Shown: positions 6,022 through 13,498 of the stretch, one piece after another | Position numbering within the stretch: position 1 is the first letter of the stretch | Layout: the number at the start of each line of letters is the position of its first letter | Origin: Spirochaetia bacterium | GTDB lineage: Bacteria; Spirochaetota; Spirochaetia; Treponematales; Treponemataceae | NCBI GenBank assembly: GCA_900767955.1 | Contig: CAAGBC010000044.1 | Coordinates: 1 to 20,167, forward strand | Reading direction: 5' to 3' | Length of the DNA stretch: 20,167 bases | Notes under the pieces: model-generated | What the model saw: the letters and a program-made list of their open reading frames with translations, nothing else | Databases searched by the model: none | What the model was told of the DNA's origin: nothing | Made by a program: the position numbers and the translations under genes

Positions 6022-7605
6022 ATGTTTTTATCAAAATCTTCAAAATTAGCAATTATTATTTTTCTTTTCATAAATTTAATTCCAGCATTTTCTGCATCAA
6101 TAACTGAAAGATACAAAGAATTACTAGAAAATGGTTCTATTACAGAAATAAAAAAAGCAATGAACAAAGATATTGATTTTTTCAGATTTAGAATTGATGA
6201 ACAAAAAGATACAATTCTTATGTACGCAATTGAAAAAAAGCGTCCTCTTGAAATAATTCAGTTACTTTATAAATCAGGAACTAGAACTTATTGGAAAAAT
6301 AAAAATAAGCAATCTGCCCTTTCTTATGTGTGTAAATATTCAGATGATGATAATGTTATTAAATTTATCCTAGAAAAATCTGGTTCAAAAAATACTACAA
6401 AAAGACGATTGTTGCAAAAAGACATTGAAGGTTTATCTCCTTACGATTATGCAAAGCAAAATCCTTACACAAGTATTATGCAACTAATTGAACCATACTT
6501 TACAGAAGCAGAATTCGATGCATCTGTTGTAAAAATGCCATCAGCAAAAGCAACTTATGTTCAAGAAACAAAACCAGAGCCTCAAAAACCTGTAGTTGTT
6601 CAAAAACCAACAAATTCTCCAGTTTCTACAGAAGAAAAAAAAGTAGAACCTAAGGAAGTTGAACCAAAAGTAGAAAAAAAGATTGAACAAAAAAAAGTTG
6701 AACCAAAGATTGTTGAACAAAAAGTTGAACCAAAAATAGAAAAAAAAGAAGAACCAATTAAAGTTGTTGAAAAACCTAAAAAAATTACAGAAGAAAAACC
6801 TGCAACTCTAGTTGTAAAAGAAACTCCTAAGGAAACAAAAAAGGAACAAAAAAAACAAGTAAAAATCGAACCTATTGCTGTAAGTAAATATGAAAAACAA
6901 TATCTATACGATTTTGCTCCTTCCGAAAATGAAGTAATTCCAGAAGATATAAATGCAAATAATGTGCATGAATTGGCTCATATTGATTCTCCAAACAAAG
7001 CAGACGAAAACGGAACGACTTTATTAATGAAAGCTGCTAAAACAGGAAATAAATGGGCATTGGAATCATTAATAAAATCTGGAGCAAATGTTTATTCTAA
7101 AGATAAAGATGGTTGGACAGCATTAATGTACGCTGTAAGATACCAAAACAATGTTGAAATAATAAATTCCCTAATTGAACACGGTGCAAATGTAAAAGAC
7201 AAAAATAATTTTGGAACATCTGTGCTTCAATTAGCAGCGTGCTATGCAGAAAATCCAGAAATTTTAAAGAAAATTCTTTCTTATTATAAAGTTGGTGATA
7301 ATGATTTTTTCAAATCCTTTATTTTGGCAATTACAACACATCCAAGTTCTACAGTTTCACAAATTGCAAAATTAGAGATTTTTATAGATAGAGGCGTACC
7401 TCTAAACAGATTTCACGAAGGAAAAACTCCTTTAATGTATGCTGCTGAATATGCAACTTCCACAAAAGTTATAAAACTTCTATTAAACAATGGAGCAATT
7501 TCTTCTATTAGAAATCCCCACGGAAAAACTGCTTTTGACTTTGCAGAAACAAATACATTAATACCACACGATGAAATTTATTGGTCCTTGAATACAGGTA
7601 GATAA
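6022..7605 (+). CDS. Secreted ankyrin-repeat protein with charged TonB-like linker
   Basis: 527 residues. The N-terminus (MFLSKSSKLAIIIFLFINLI, then PAFSA) is a Sec signal peptide cleaved near 24-25, with no lipobox Cys, so the product is probably periplasmic. Residues ~35-160 hold degenerate ankyrin repeats (ILMYAIEKKRPLEIIQLLYKSG, interrupted counts). Residues ~180-285 are a Lys/Glu/Pro/Val-rich linker with repeated VEPK units. Residues ~314-520 hold a clearer ankyrin array: GTTLLMKAAKTGN, GWTALMYAVRY, GTSVLQLAACYAE and GKTPLMYAAEYATS. Ankyrin repeats bind other proteins; the partner is unknown. The start is fixed by the signal peptide and by the promoter 7 bases upstream, and no ribosome-binding site is visible. 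It is divergent from rpsF and 3 bp ahead of rsmD, so the two are probably co-transcribed. Confidence 0.9.
   Translation: MFLSKSSKLAIIIFLFINLIPAFSASITERYKELLENGSITEIKKAMNKDIDFFRFRIDEQKDTILMYAIEKKRPLEIIQLLYKSGTRTYWKNKNKQSALSYVCKYSDDDNVIKFILEKSGSKNTTKRRLLQKDIEGLSPYDYAKQNPYTSIMQLIEPYFTEAEFDASVVKMPSAKATYVQETKPEPQKPVVVQKPTNSPVSTEEKKVEPKEVEPKVEKKIEQKKVEPKIVEQKVEPKIEKKEEPIKVVEKPKKITEEKPATLVVKETPKETKKEQKKQVKIEPIAVSKYEKQYLYDFAPSENEVIPEDINANNVHELAHIDSPNKADENGTTLLMKAAKTGNKWALESLIKSGANVYSKDKDGWTALMYAVRYQNNVEIINSLIEHGANVKDKNNFGTSVLQLAACYAENPEILKKILSYYKVGDNDFFKSFILAITTHPSSTVSQIAKLEIFIDRGVPLNRFHEGKTPLMYAAEYATSTKVIKLLLNNGAISSIRNPHGKTAFDFAETNTLIPHDEIYWSLNTGR
6628..6789 (+). repeat. In-frame low-complexity Lys/Glu/Pro/Val repeat
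   Basis: Irregular in-frame copies of units reading VEPK, IEKK or VEQK (roughly residues 203-256 of the ankyrin protein) form an imperfect DNA repeat of gttgaaccaaaa-like units. The composition resembles periplasm-spanning linkers such as that of TonB, and copy number may vary between strains. Confidence 0.7.
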
Positions 7606-7608
7606 CAA

Positions 7609-8151
7609 ATGAGAATTACAGGCGGAAAATTAAAAGGTAGAATTATAAAATGTCCAGACGGAGTAATTAGACCGGCAATGGACAGAATGAGAGAATCTGT
7701 TTTTGCAATTATTGGAGATTTAACAGGAAAATCTTGGCTAGATTTATTCAGTGGCTCTGGAACTATTGCAATTGAAGCTGCTTCTAGAGGAGCTACAGAC
7801 ATTGAATTATGTGAAAAAGATAAAATAAAAGTAAATACTGTACTAGAAAATGTTTCGATAACAGAAAAGGAACTTGATACAAAAATAAAATGTCATTTTA
7901 TGCCAGTTGAATATTTTGTAAAACGATGCAAAAGACAATTTGATTTTATATTTTTTGACCCTCCATTTCCTTATAAATTTCATGAACAGTTAATTTTAGA
8001 AACTGACAAGAAAAATTTATTAAACAAAGATGGAACGATTTTGGTTCACAGACCAGAAGAACATTTTATGCCCGATAAAATAGGAAATTTAACAAGAACA
8101 GATAAAAGAATATACGGTCGTTCAATTGTTGATTTTTACAAATATGTGTAA
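7609..8151 (+). CDS. rsmD: 16S rRNA (guanine966-N2)-methyltransferase RsmD
   Basis: SAM-dependent methylation of G966 in 16S rRNA on the small subunit. 180 residues, normal length. It begins MRITGGKLKGRIIKCPDGVIRPAMDRMRESVF, the typical RsmD N-terminus with the RPTxxRxRE-like stretch. The SAM-binding motif LDLFSGSGT lies at 44-52, followed by an acidic residue in ELCEKD, and the catalytic motif IV is FFDPPF (115-120). The ATG is 3 bp after the ankyrin gene stop, with only a weak AGGT 9-10 nt upstream inside that gene, so translation is probably coupled to it. A hairpin overlaps the stop codon. Confidence 0.93.
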   Translation: MRITGGKLKGRIIKCPDGVIRPAMDRMRESVFAIIGDLTGKSWLDLFSGSGTIAIEAASRGATDIELCEKDKIKVNTVLENVSITEKELDTKIKCHFMPVEYFVKRCKRQFDFIFFDPPFPYKFHEQLILETDKKNLLNKDGTILVHRPEEHFMPDKIGNLTRTDKRIYGRSIVDFYKYV

Positions 8152-8182
8152 ACTATTAAAACAAAAAATTATTTTAATAGTT
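8151..8182 (+). other. AT-rich 11-bp hairpin at the end of rsmD
   Basis: AACTATTAAAA (8151-8161) and TTTTAATAGTT (8172-8182) are perfect inverted repeats around a 10-base loop, beginning at the last base of the rsmD stop. There is no U-tract after it on the plus strand, so it would be a weak terminator or a 3'-end protecting structure. Confidence 0.4.
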
Positions 8183-8192
8183 ACAAAAAAGT

Positions 8193-8221
8193 TTGAAAAT
8201 ACAAACTATATATGTTAAAAT
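8193..8221 (+). promoter_or_regulatory. Sigma70-type promoter upstream of the 117-residue protein and TPR gene
   Basis: TTGAAA (8193-8198), a 17-bp spacer and TAAAAT (8216-8221), with a predicted start near 8228. The first gene downstream has AAGGTG at 8242-8247, 10 nt before its ATG. Confidence 0.75.
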
Positions 8222-8257
8222 ATATTGTTATTATTTCTAATAAGGTGAATTTTTATT

Positions 8258-8611
8258 ATGTCTTCTGACAAAACAGAAAAATTGAAAAAAGAAATTCAAA
8301 ATACTCAGATATCAGAAGGCTTTATAAAAGTTACAGACTCCCCTGTTGGAAGTTTAAATTCGGAACAAAAAGTAATTCTTAACAGAAAAGGAAATGAACT
8401 TTTTAACGCTGGAAATATCGAAGGCGCAAGAAGAATTTATACAACTACAGGATATTCTGACGGTTTAACTAGAGTTGGTGACAAATATATGGAATCAAAT
8501 CAAAGTTTAAAAGCTTTGAAGCAATATGTTCTTGCACACAACAAAGGAAAATCCGAAGCCATTTATGAAAAAATAGCTTCTGTTATTTCACAATTATTAA
8601 AAGAAAATTAA
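8258..8611 (+). CDS. Small helical protein of unknown function, TPR-like
   Basis: 117 residues, no signal peptide, no membrane segment, no cysteine; probably cytoplasmic. I do not recognise a named family. Residues ~45-105 (LNRKGNELFNAGNIEGARRI, then VGDKYMESNQSLKALKQYVLAHNKG) have the small/large residue spacing of one or two degenerate TPR helix pairs. The C-terminus (ASVISQLLKEN) is also helical. The first ~40 residues are polar and charged. It has its own promoter and lies 40 bp ahead of the large TPR gene, so the two are probably one transcript and may act together. The operon link is inferred; a real gene is likely from its promoter, ribosome-binding site and coding character. Confidence 0.8.
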   Translation: MSSDKTEKLKKEIQNTQISEGFIKVTDSPVGSLNSEQKVILNRKGNELFNAGNIEGARRIYTTTGYSDGLTRVGDKYMESNQSLKALKQYVLAHNKGKSEAIYEKIASVISQLLKEN

Positions 8612-8651
8612 ATTAAAAAGATACATTTAAAAATATTTAGGAGAAAAAAAA

Positions 8652-9842
8652 ATGTCCACATTTGAAGAATTTCCAAATCAAGAAGAAACAATGTTTCTGT
8701 CTTCAGAAGAAATCCCAAATCCAGAAAGTACTGAAAACAGCGAATTAGATGAATTAAATAATAAAATTTCAGAACTTTCTAAACGCGGTTATCAATTACT
8801 TAAAGAAAACGATGTTGAAAACGCAATTAATTCCTTCAAGGAAATCCTCGCACTAAAAGAAAATAACAATTATGCTCTTGTTGGTCTTGGAGATTCTGAA
8901 CGCAAACGCAATAATCTATATGATGCAATAAAATATTACAACGAATGTTTAACATATCATCCTAGTAACAATTACGCTTTATTTGGTTTGGCTGATTGTT
9001 ACAAAGCATTAAATCAATATCACAAAGCAATAACAATTTGGGAACAATATCTTACTCACGACAACAGAAATATTACTGTATTAACAAGAGTTGCTGATGC
9101 ATACAGAAAAACAAGAGATTTCAAAAAATCAAAAGATTTATATCTCAAAGTTTTAGACATGGAACAAAACAACGCCTATGCGCTTATTGGTTTAGGTCAT
9201 TTACATTACGACTTCAAAGAATACAAAGATGCTCTTTATTACTGGACAAAAATGTTTGAAGTCAATAAAGAAAAACTTGACATCCGAATTCTTACATCAA
9301 TTGGAAACTGCCATAGAAAATTAAAAACTTTTGAACAAGGTATTTATTATTTTTCAAAAGCTTTAGAAATGGATCCTGTAAATTTTTACGCATTGTTTGG
9401 GGTTGCAGATTGTTACAGAGGAATGAATCAACAATATCGTTCCATTGAATATTGGAACAAAATCCTAGACTTAGCTCCACATAATAAAGTTATTTTAACA
9501 AGAATCGGTGATGCATACAGAAATACTGGAGATTATAAATCTGCAACTGATTATTACAATAGAGCTCTAAATATTGACTTTGATATTTACGCAGCATTAG
9601 GCTTATCTCTTATCTGTAAAGGTGAAGGAAAATATGAAGAAGCTGCAGAAAGATTGTCTAGTTTAATAAAAAATGATCCTAGAAATTACAGACTTTATAT
9701 AGATTTAGCTGATTGTTACATAAAAACAAATCAAAAACAAAAAGCAATCGAAGTACTTGAATCATTTTCAAAATACGGCATAAGAAGCACTGCAATTAGT
9801 GATTTGTTGGATAAATTAAAAAATAATAAACCATTATTTTAA
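8652..9842 (+). CDS. Tetratricopeptide (TPR) repeat protein with about ten repeats
   Basis: 396 residues. An acidic N-terminal ~38 residues is followed by TPR motifs spaced 34 residues apart, starting near 38, 72, 106, 140, 174, 210, 244, 278, 311 and 345. The repeats alternate: NNYALFGLADCY-type (106, 174, 244) with xLTRVADAYR-type (140, 210, 278), giving three copies of a ~68-residue double repeat. TPR arrays form a superhelical scaffold that binds protein partners. There is no signal peptide or membrane segment, so it is probably cytoplasmic. AGGAG lies 8 nt before the ATG. Treponemes are known to encode several TPR proteins of uncertain role, and I cannot name the partner. rlmN follows after 11 bp. 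Confidence 0.92.
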   Translation: MSTFEEFPNQEETMFLSSEEIPNPESTENSELDELNNKISELSKRGYQLLKENDVENAINSFKEILALKENNNYALVGLGDSERKRNNLYDAIKYYNECLTYHPSNNYALFGLADCYKALNQYHKAITIWEQYLTHDNRNITVLTRVADAYRKTRDFKKSKDLYLKVLDMEQNNAYALIGLGHLHYDFKEYKDALYYWTKMFEVNKEKLDIRILTSIGNCHRKLKTFEQGIYYFSKALEMDPVNFYALFGVADCYRGMNQQYRSIEYWNKILDLAPHNKVILTRIGDAYRNTGDYKSATDYYNRALNIDFDIYAALGLSLICKGEGKYEEAAERLSSLIKNDPRNYRLYIDLADCYIKTNQKQKAIEVLESFSKYGIRSTAISDLLDKLKNNKPLF

Positions 9843-9853
9843 TAACAGAAATT

Positions 9854-10879
9854 ATGGAAAAAATACAATTAGCAGGTTTATTACCAGAAGAAATAACAGA
9901 ACAATTGGGTCTATCTCAAAAATTCAGAGGTGAACAAATTTTTCAGTGGATTGGCAAAGGTGTTACATCTTTTGACCAAATGACAAATTTAAGTCTTGAT
10001 TTAAGAACTAAATTAGAAGAAACATCTGTAATCAGAAGTTCCCGTATTTCAAAAATATTAAAAGATCCTGATGGTACTATAAAATTACAAATAGAACTTC
10101 ACGATAAAAAAGCTGTAGAAACAGTACTTTTAATTGATAAAGAAAATAGAAAAACAGCTTGTGTATCTTGCCAAGTTGGTTGTGCAATGAAATGTGCTTT
10201 TTGTCAAACTGGACAATTAGGACTTGCAAGAAATTTAACAGCAGCAGAAATCGTAGAGCAATTTTTATTTTTGGAACAAGAAGCAGGTCCATTGAATAAT
10301 ATTGTATTCATGGGAATGGGTGAACCATTAATGAATTTGTCAGCAATTAGAAAATCAATTGCTGTATTAACTCATAAAAAAGGAAGAAATCTTTCTAGCC
10401 GACGAATTACATTATCTACTTCTGGAGTTATAAAAGGAATTTACGATTTAGCAGATAATGGGCCTCTTTTGCGCCTTGCAGTTTCTTTAACAACAGCAGA
10501 TGAAGATTTAAGAACTGAATTAATGCCTGTTAATATAAAAAATCCTTTACCAGAACTAAAACAAGCTATTAAATATTATTCAGAAAAAACAGGAAAAAGA
10601 GTAACTTTAGAAGCAGCTCTACTTTCCGAAAAAAACACTGGTGTTGAAAGTGCAAAAAAAATGATTGATTTTGCAAAGGATTTAGATGTAAATGTAAACT
10701 TAATTCCTTGGAATCCAATTGAAACTTTACCTTTTAAAGAGCCTTCTGCATCAGAAGCAAAAAATTTCATTTCTATACTCGAACGCGCTAATTTAAATGT
10801 CACTTTACGAACTAGACGAGGTCGCAAAATAGGTGGTGCATGTGGTCAGTTGGGTAAAACGCTAATTAATAATAAATAA
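9854..10879 (+). CDS. rlmN: 23S rRNA (adenine2503-C2)-methyltransferase RlmN, radical SAM
   Basis: Radical-SAM enzyme that methylates A2503 of 23S rRNA, and A37 of some tRNAs in many bacteria. 341 residues, normal. The 4Fe-4S ligands are C110-x3-C114-x2-C117 (GCAMKCAFC). The two mechanistic cysteines are present: Cys103, seven residues before the cluster as in the E. coli enzyme, and Cys330 in GGACGQLG. MGMGEP (153-158) and SSRRITLSTSG are typical of the family. This is RlmN rather than Cfr by overall resemblance and housekeeping context, though the two families are close. No ribosome-binding site is visible before the ATG, which lies 11 bp behind the TPR gene, so coupled translation is likely. 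Confidence 0.93.
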   Translation: MEKIQLAGLLPEEITEQLGLSQKFRGEQIFQWIGKGVTSFDQMTNLSLDLRTKLEETSVIRSSRISKILKDPDGTIKLQIELHDKKAVETVLLIDKENRKTACVSCQVGCAMKCAFCQTGQLGLARNLTAAEIVEQFLFLEQEAGPLNNIVFMGMGEPLMNLSAIRKSIAVLTHKKGRNLSSRRITLSTSGVIKGIYDLADNGPLLRLAVSLTTADEDLRTELMPVNIKNPLPELKQAIKYYSEKTGKRVTLEAALLSEKNTGVESAKKMIDFAKDLDVNVNLIPWNPIETLPFKEPSASEAKNFISILERANLNVTLRTRRGRKIGGACGQLGKTLINNK

Positions 10880-10892
10880 GAAAATATTTTAC

Positions 10893-10921
10893 TTGAACAA
10901 CACCAATTTATCCCTTATAAT
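10893..10921 (+). promoter_or_regulatory. Sigma70-type promoter of the HMA-like protein and dehydrogenase
   Basis: TTGAAC (10893-10898), a 17-bp spacer and a perfect TATAAT (10916-10921), with a predicted start near 10928. GGAG at 10943-10946 lies 5 nt before the next ATG. Confidence 0.83.
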
Positions 10922-10951
10922 TGTATATAATTCAAAATAAATGGAGCTAAT

Positions 10952-11161
10952 ATGCAGAAAAAAATATATGTAGCAGGAATGTTTGATGATGACACAGCAG
11001 CAAAAGTTGGAGATGCTGTAAAAGTTGTATCAGGTGTAACAAATGTTGTTGCTAATGCTTCAAAAGCACAAGTTCTAGTAGATTTTGATGAAGGCGTTGC
11101 TGGAATAGAAGATGCTATTAATAAGGCAATTTCTAGTACAGGTGTCGATGTACTTGATTAA
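10952..11161 (+). CDS. HMA-fold (heavy-metal-associated-like) small protein lacking the CxxC metal site
   Basis: 69 residues with the beta-alpha-beta-beta-alpha pattern of an HMA or copper-chaperone domain: KKIYVAGM, DTAAKVGDAVKVVSGVTNVV, AQVLVDFDEG and IEDAINKAISSTGVDV. The family metal loop GMxCxxC is here GMFDDDT: the two Cys positions are Asp12 and Thr15, and the protein has no cysteine at all. Cu(I) or Zn binding of the usual kind is therefore unlikely. A structural, regulatory or different-cation role is possible but unknown. It is driven by a strong promoter and followed 3 bp later by a D-2-hydroxyacid dehydrogenase. Confidence 0.82.
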   Translation: MQKKIYVAGMFDDDTAAKVGDAVKVVSGVTNVVANASKAQVLVDFDEGVAGIEDAINKAISSTGVDVLD

Positions 11162-11164
11162 TCT

Positions 11165-12109
11165 ATGCAGTTAACAATTTTAGATGGAAAAGCTCTTAAT
11201 CCTGGTGATATAAGTTGGGAAGAGTTTACTAAATACGCTGATGTGAGAGTTTATGAAAATACAAAAGAACATGAAGTCATCTCTCACATTGGTTCATCAG
11301 ATGCTATTCTTTTAAATAAAATCAATATAACTTCAGATGTTATTTCTCAGTGTCCTAATTTAAAATATATTGGTGTATTGGCTACTGGATACAATGTTAT
11401 AGATTTACAAGCCACAAACAAAGCCAATATATGCGTTACAAATATACCTTCCTATAGCACAATGGCTGTTGCTCAGCACACATTTGCATTAATGATGCAG
11501 TTTTCAAATCAAATAGAAATACATAATACTTCTGTTCATAATGGTGAATGGATAAACAGAGATTGTTTTTGCTATTGGAAAAGTCCCTTAATCGAATTAT
11601 ACAATAAAACATTAGGAATTATTGGTTACGGAAATATCGGAAAGCAAGTTGAAAAAATCGCAAAAGCTTTTGGGATGAATGTAATAGTTTGTCCTCACAA
11701 ATTTAATAGTAACATAGAAAACTGTGTGACAATGCAAGAATTGCTTGCTAAATCTGATTTCATTTCTTTACACACTCCTCTAACAGATGAAACAAAACAA
11801 ATGATAAACAAAGAGTCCATTTCTCAAATGAAAGATGGTGTATTTTTAATAAATACAGCAAGAGGTGGGCTTGTAAATGAATTAGATGTAAAAGAAGCTC
11901 TTATTAGCAAAAAAATTGCTGGTTACGCTGCTGATGTAATTGCAAATGAGCCTATGAATAAAGATTGCCCACTTTTAAATATCGACAATTGTATTTTAAC
12001 ACCTCATATTGCATGGGCCCCTTTAGAAACACGAAAAAGACTTATGAATATTGCTCTTGATAATTTCTGTAGTTGGTTAAACAATTCACCTAAAAACAGA
12101 ATATCATAA
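11165..12109 (+). CDS. D-2-hydroxyacid dehydrogenase (hydroxypyruvate/glycerate dehydrogenase-like)
   Basis: NAD(P)-dependent oxidoreductase interconverting a 2-keto acid and a D-2-hydroxy acid. 314 residues. The Rossmann motif is GIIGYGNIG (151-159). Catalytic residues are Arg233 (INTARGGLVNE), Glu262 (ANEP) and His281 (TPHIAWAP). The stretch LATGYNVID and the HIAWAP ending resemble glycerate/hydroxypyruvate reductases more than lactate dehydrogenases, but the substrate cannot be fixed. After the second beta-strand (MNVIVCPHKF) the usual Asp that selects NAD is absent, so cofactor preference is open. No ribosome-binding site is seen; its ATG is 3 bp after the HMA-like gene, so translation is probably coupled. 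leuC follows behind its own promoter. Confidence 0.9.
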   Translation: MQLTILDGKALNPGDISWEEFTKYADVRVYENTKEHEVISHIGSSDAILLNKINITSDVISQCPNLKYIGVLATGYNVIDLQATNKANICVTNIPSYSTMAVAQHTFALMMQFSNQIEIHNTSVHNGEWINRDCFCYWKSPLIELYNKTLGIIGYGNIGKQVEKIAKAFGMNVIVCPHKFNSNIENCVTMQELLAKSDFISLHTPLTDETKQMINKESISQMKDGVFLINTARGGLVNELDVKEALISKKIAGYAADVIANEPMNKDCPLLNIDNCILTPHIAWAPLETRKRLMNIALDNFCSWLNNSPKNRIS

Positions 12110-12123
12110 AACTGTACTATTAC

Positions 12124-12152
12124 TTGCAATGTATATATATTTTAATTATAAT
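12124..12152 (+). promoter_or_regulatory. Sigma70-type promoter of leuC-leuD
   Basis: TTGCAA (12124-12129), a 17-bp spacer and a perfect TATAAT (12147-12152), with a predicted start near 12159. The leader of about 42 nt ends in GGGAGGAG before leuC. It is too short for a T-box or leader-peptide attenuator. Confidence 0.78.
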
Positions 12153-12171
12153 TAAAGAAACTTTAGTATAA
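12146..12171 (+). promoter_or_regulatory. Imperfect dyad over the leuC transcription start, possible operator
   Basis: TTATA-AT-TAAAG, an AAA centre, then CTTTA-G-TATAA form an inverted repeat with an internal mismatch. It overlaps the -10 box and the predicted start, a usual place for a repressor site. It is AT-rich and could arise by chance; no regulator gene is adjacent. Confidence 0.3.
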
Positions 12172-12200
12172 TTAAAAATAATAATATATGGGAGGAGAAC

Positions 12201-13484
12201 ATGGGAAAAACCATTGCTCAAAAAATATTTGATAAACACCTTGTAGATACACCTTTTCCAAATGCTTATGTATTAAAATTGGATCGTGTATTCTGTCATG
12301 AAATTACAACTCCAATTGCTATAAATGATTTAGTAGAACGTGGAAAAGACAAAGTTTTTGATTGTACAAAAATCAAAGCTGTAATTGATCATGTTACTCC
12401 TGCAAAAGATAGCAAAACTGCAGAACAGGGAAAAATTCTTCGCGATTGGGCAAAACGCCAAAACATAAAAGATTTCTTTGATATTGGTGCAAATGGTGTA
12501 TGTCATGCAATTTTCCCTGAAAAAGGATTTGTTCGTCCAGGTTATACAGTAATCATGGGTGATTCACACACTTGTACACACGGAGCTTTTGGAGCTTTTG
12601 CAGCAGGTGTTGGAACAACAGACCTTGAAGTTGGAATCTTAAAAGGTGTATGTTCATTCCGTGAACCAAAATCTATTAAATTTGTATTAAATGGAACATT
12701 AAAACCTGGAGTATACGCAAAAGACGTAATTTTATACCTTATTAGCAAAATTACTGTAAACGGTGCTACAAACTGTGTTGTTGAATTTACAGGTCCAGTT
12801 ATTGACAATTTCGGCATGGAAGAAAGAATGACACTTTGTAACATGGCAATTGAAGCTGGTGGTACATCAGGAATCTGTTATCCAGATGAAAAAACTGTTG
12901 ACTATCTTTGGGAATTCATAAAAGACGAATACGGAACAAAAGAAGCTGCAATCGAAGATTATAAACAATGGCGTTCTGATGATGATGCAACATATGAACA
13001 TGTTTATACATATGACTTATCAGATCTTGAACCAGTATGTACTTTTGGTTATAAACCTGATCAAGTAAAAAAAGTTTCTGAAATGGCAGGAACAAAAGTA
13101 AATCAAGTTTATATCGGAAGTTGTACTAACGGAAGAATTTCCGATTTAAGAGTTGCTGCTGAAGTTCTTAAAGGTCATAAACTTGCAGAAGGTGTTAGAG
13201 GTATTGTTAGCCCAGCTACTCCAAAAATCTATAAAATGGCATTAGCTGAAGGTCTTATCGATATTTTTATCGATGCAGGTTTCTGTGTAACAAATCCTAC
13301 TTGTGGTGCATGTTTAGGTATGAGTAATGGAGTACTTGCTAACGGAGAAGTTTGTGCTTCAACAACAAATAGAAATTTCAACGGAAGAATGGGAAAAGGT
13401 GGTATGGTTCACCTTATGAGTCCTGCAACAGCAGCTGCAACTGCAATTACAGGAACTATTACAAATTCCCCACTTTTTAGCTAA
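12201..13484 (+). CDS. leuC: 3-isopropylmalate dehydratase large subunit (LeuC/HacA type)
   Basis: With LeuD it isomerises 2-isopropylmalate to 3-isopropylmalate in leucine synthesis, using a 4Fe-4S cluster. 427 residues, the shorter ~420-residue type (archaeal/HacA-like) rather than the ~470-residue enterobacterial type. It starts MGKTIAQKIFDKHLVD. Signatures include VIMGDSHTCTHGAFGAFAAG (118-137) and the cluster cysteines Cys308 (IGSCTNGR), Cys368 and Cys371 (PTCGACLG). This subfamily also includes homoaconitase and methylmalate-type isomerases, so the substrate is inferred. A strong GGGAGGAG site precedes the ATG. leuD follows at once. Confidence 0.93.
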   Translation: MGKTIAQKIFDKHLVDTPFPNAYVLKLDRVFCHEITTPIAINDLVERGKDKVFDCTKIKAVIDHVTPAKDSKTAEQGKILRDWAKRQNIKDFFDIGANGVCHAIFPEKGFVRPGYTVIMGDSHTCTHGAFGAFAAGVGTTDLEVGILKGVCSFREPKSIKFVLNGTLKPGVYAKDVILYLISKITVNGATNCVVEFTGPVIDNFGMEERMTLCNMAIEAGGTSGICYPDEKTVDYLWEFIKDEYGTKEAAIEDYKQWRSDDDATYEHVYTYDLSDLEPVCTFGYKPDQVKKVSEMAGTKVNQVYIGSCTNGRISDLRVAAEVLKGHKLAEGVRGIVSPATPKIYKMALAEGLIDIFIDAGFCVTNPTCGACLGMSNGVLANGEVCASTTNRNFNGRMGKGGMVHLMSPATAAATAITGTITNSPLFS

Positions 13485-13498
13485 TATTGGAGGATAAA

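Noticed and set aside
6628..6789. CRISPR-like or tandem non-coding repeat
   Set aside because: The units are irregular, short and in frame inside an open gene; they encode a charged linker.
12110..12200. T-box or leader-peptide attenuator before leuC
   Set aside because: The predicted leader is only about 42 nt, with no Leu-codon run and no terminator/antiterminator pair.
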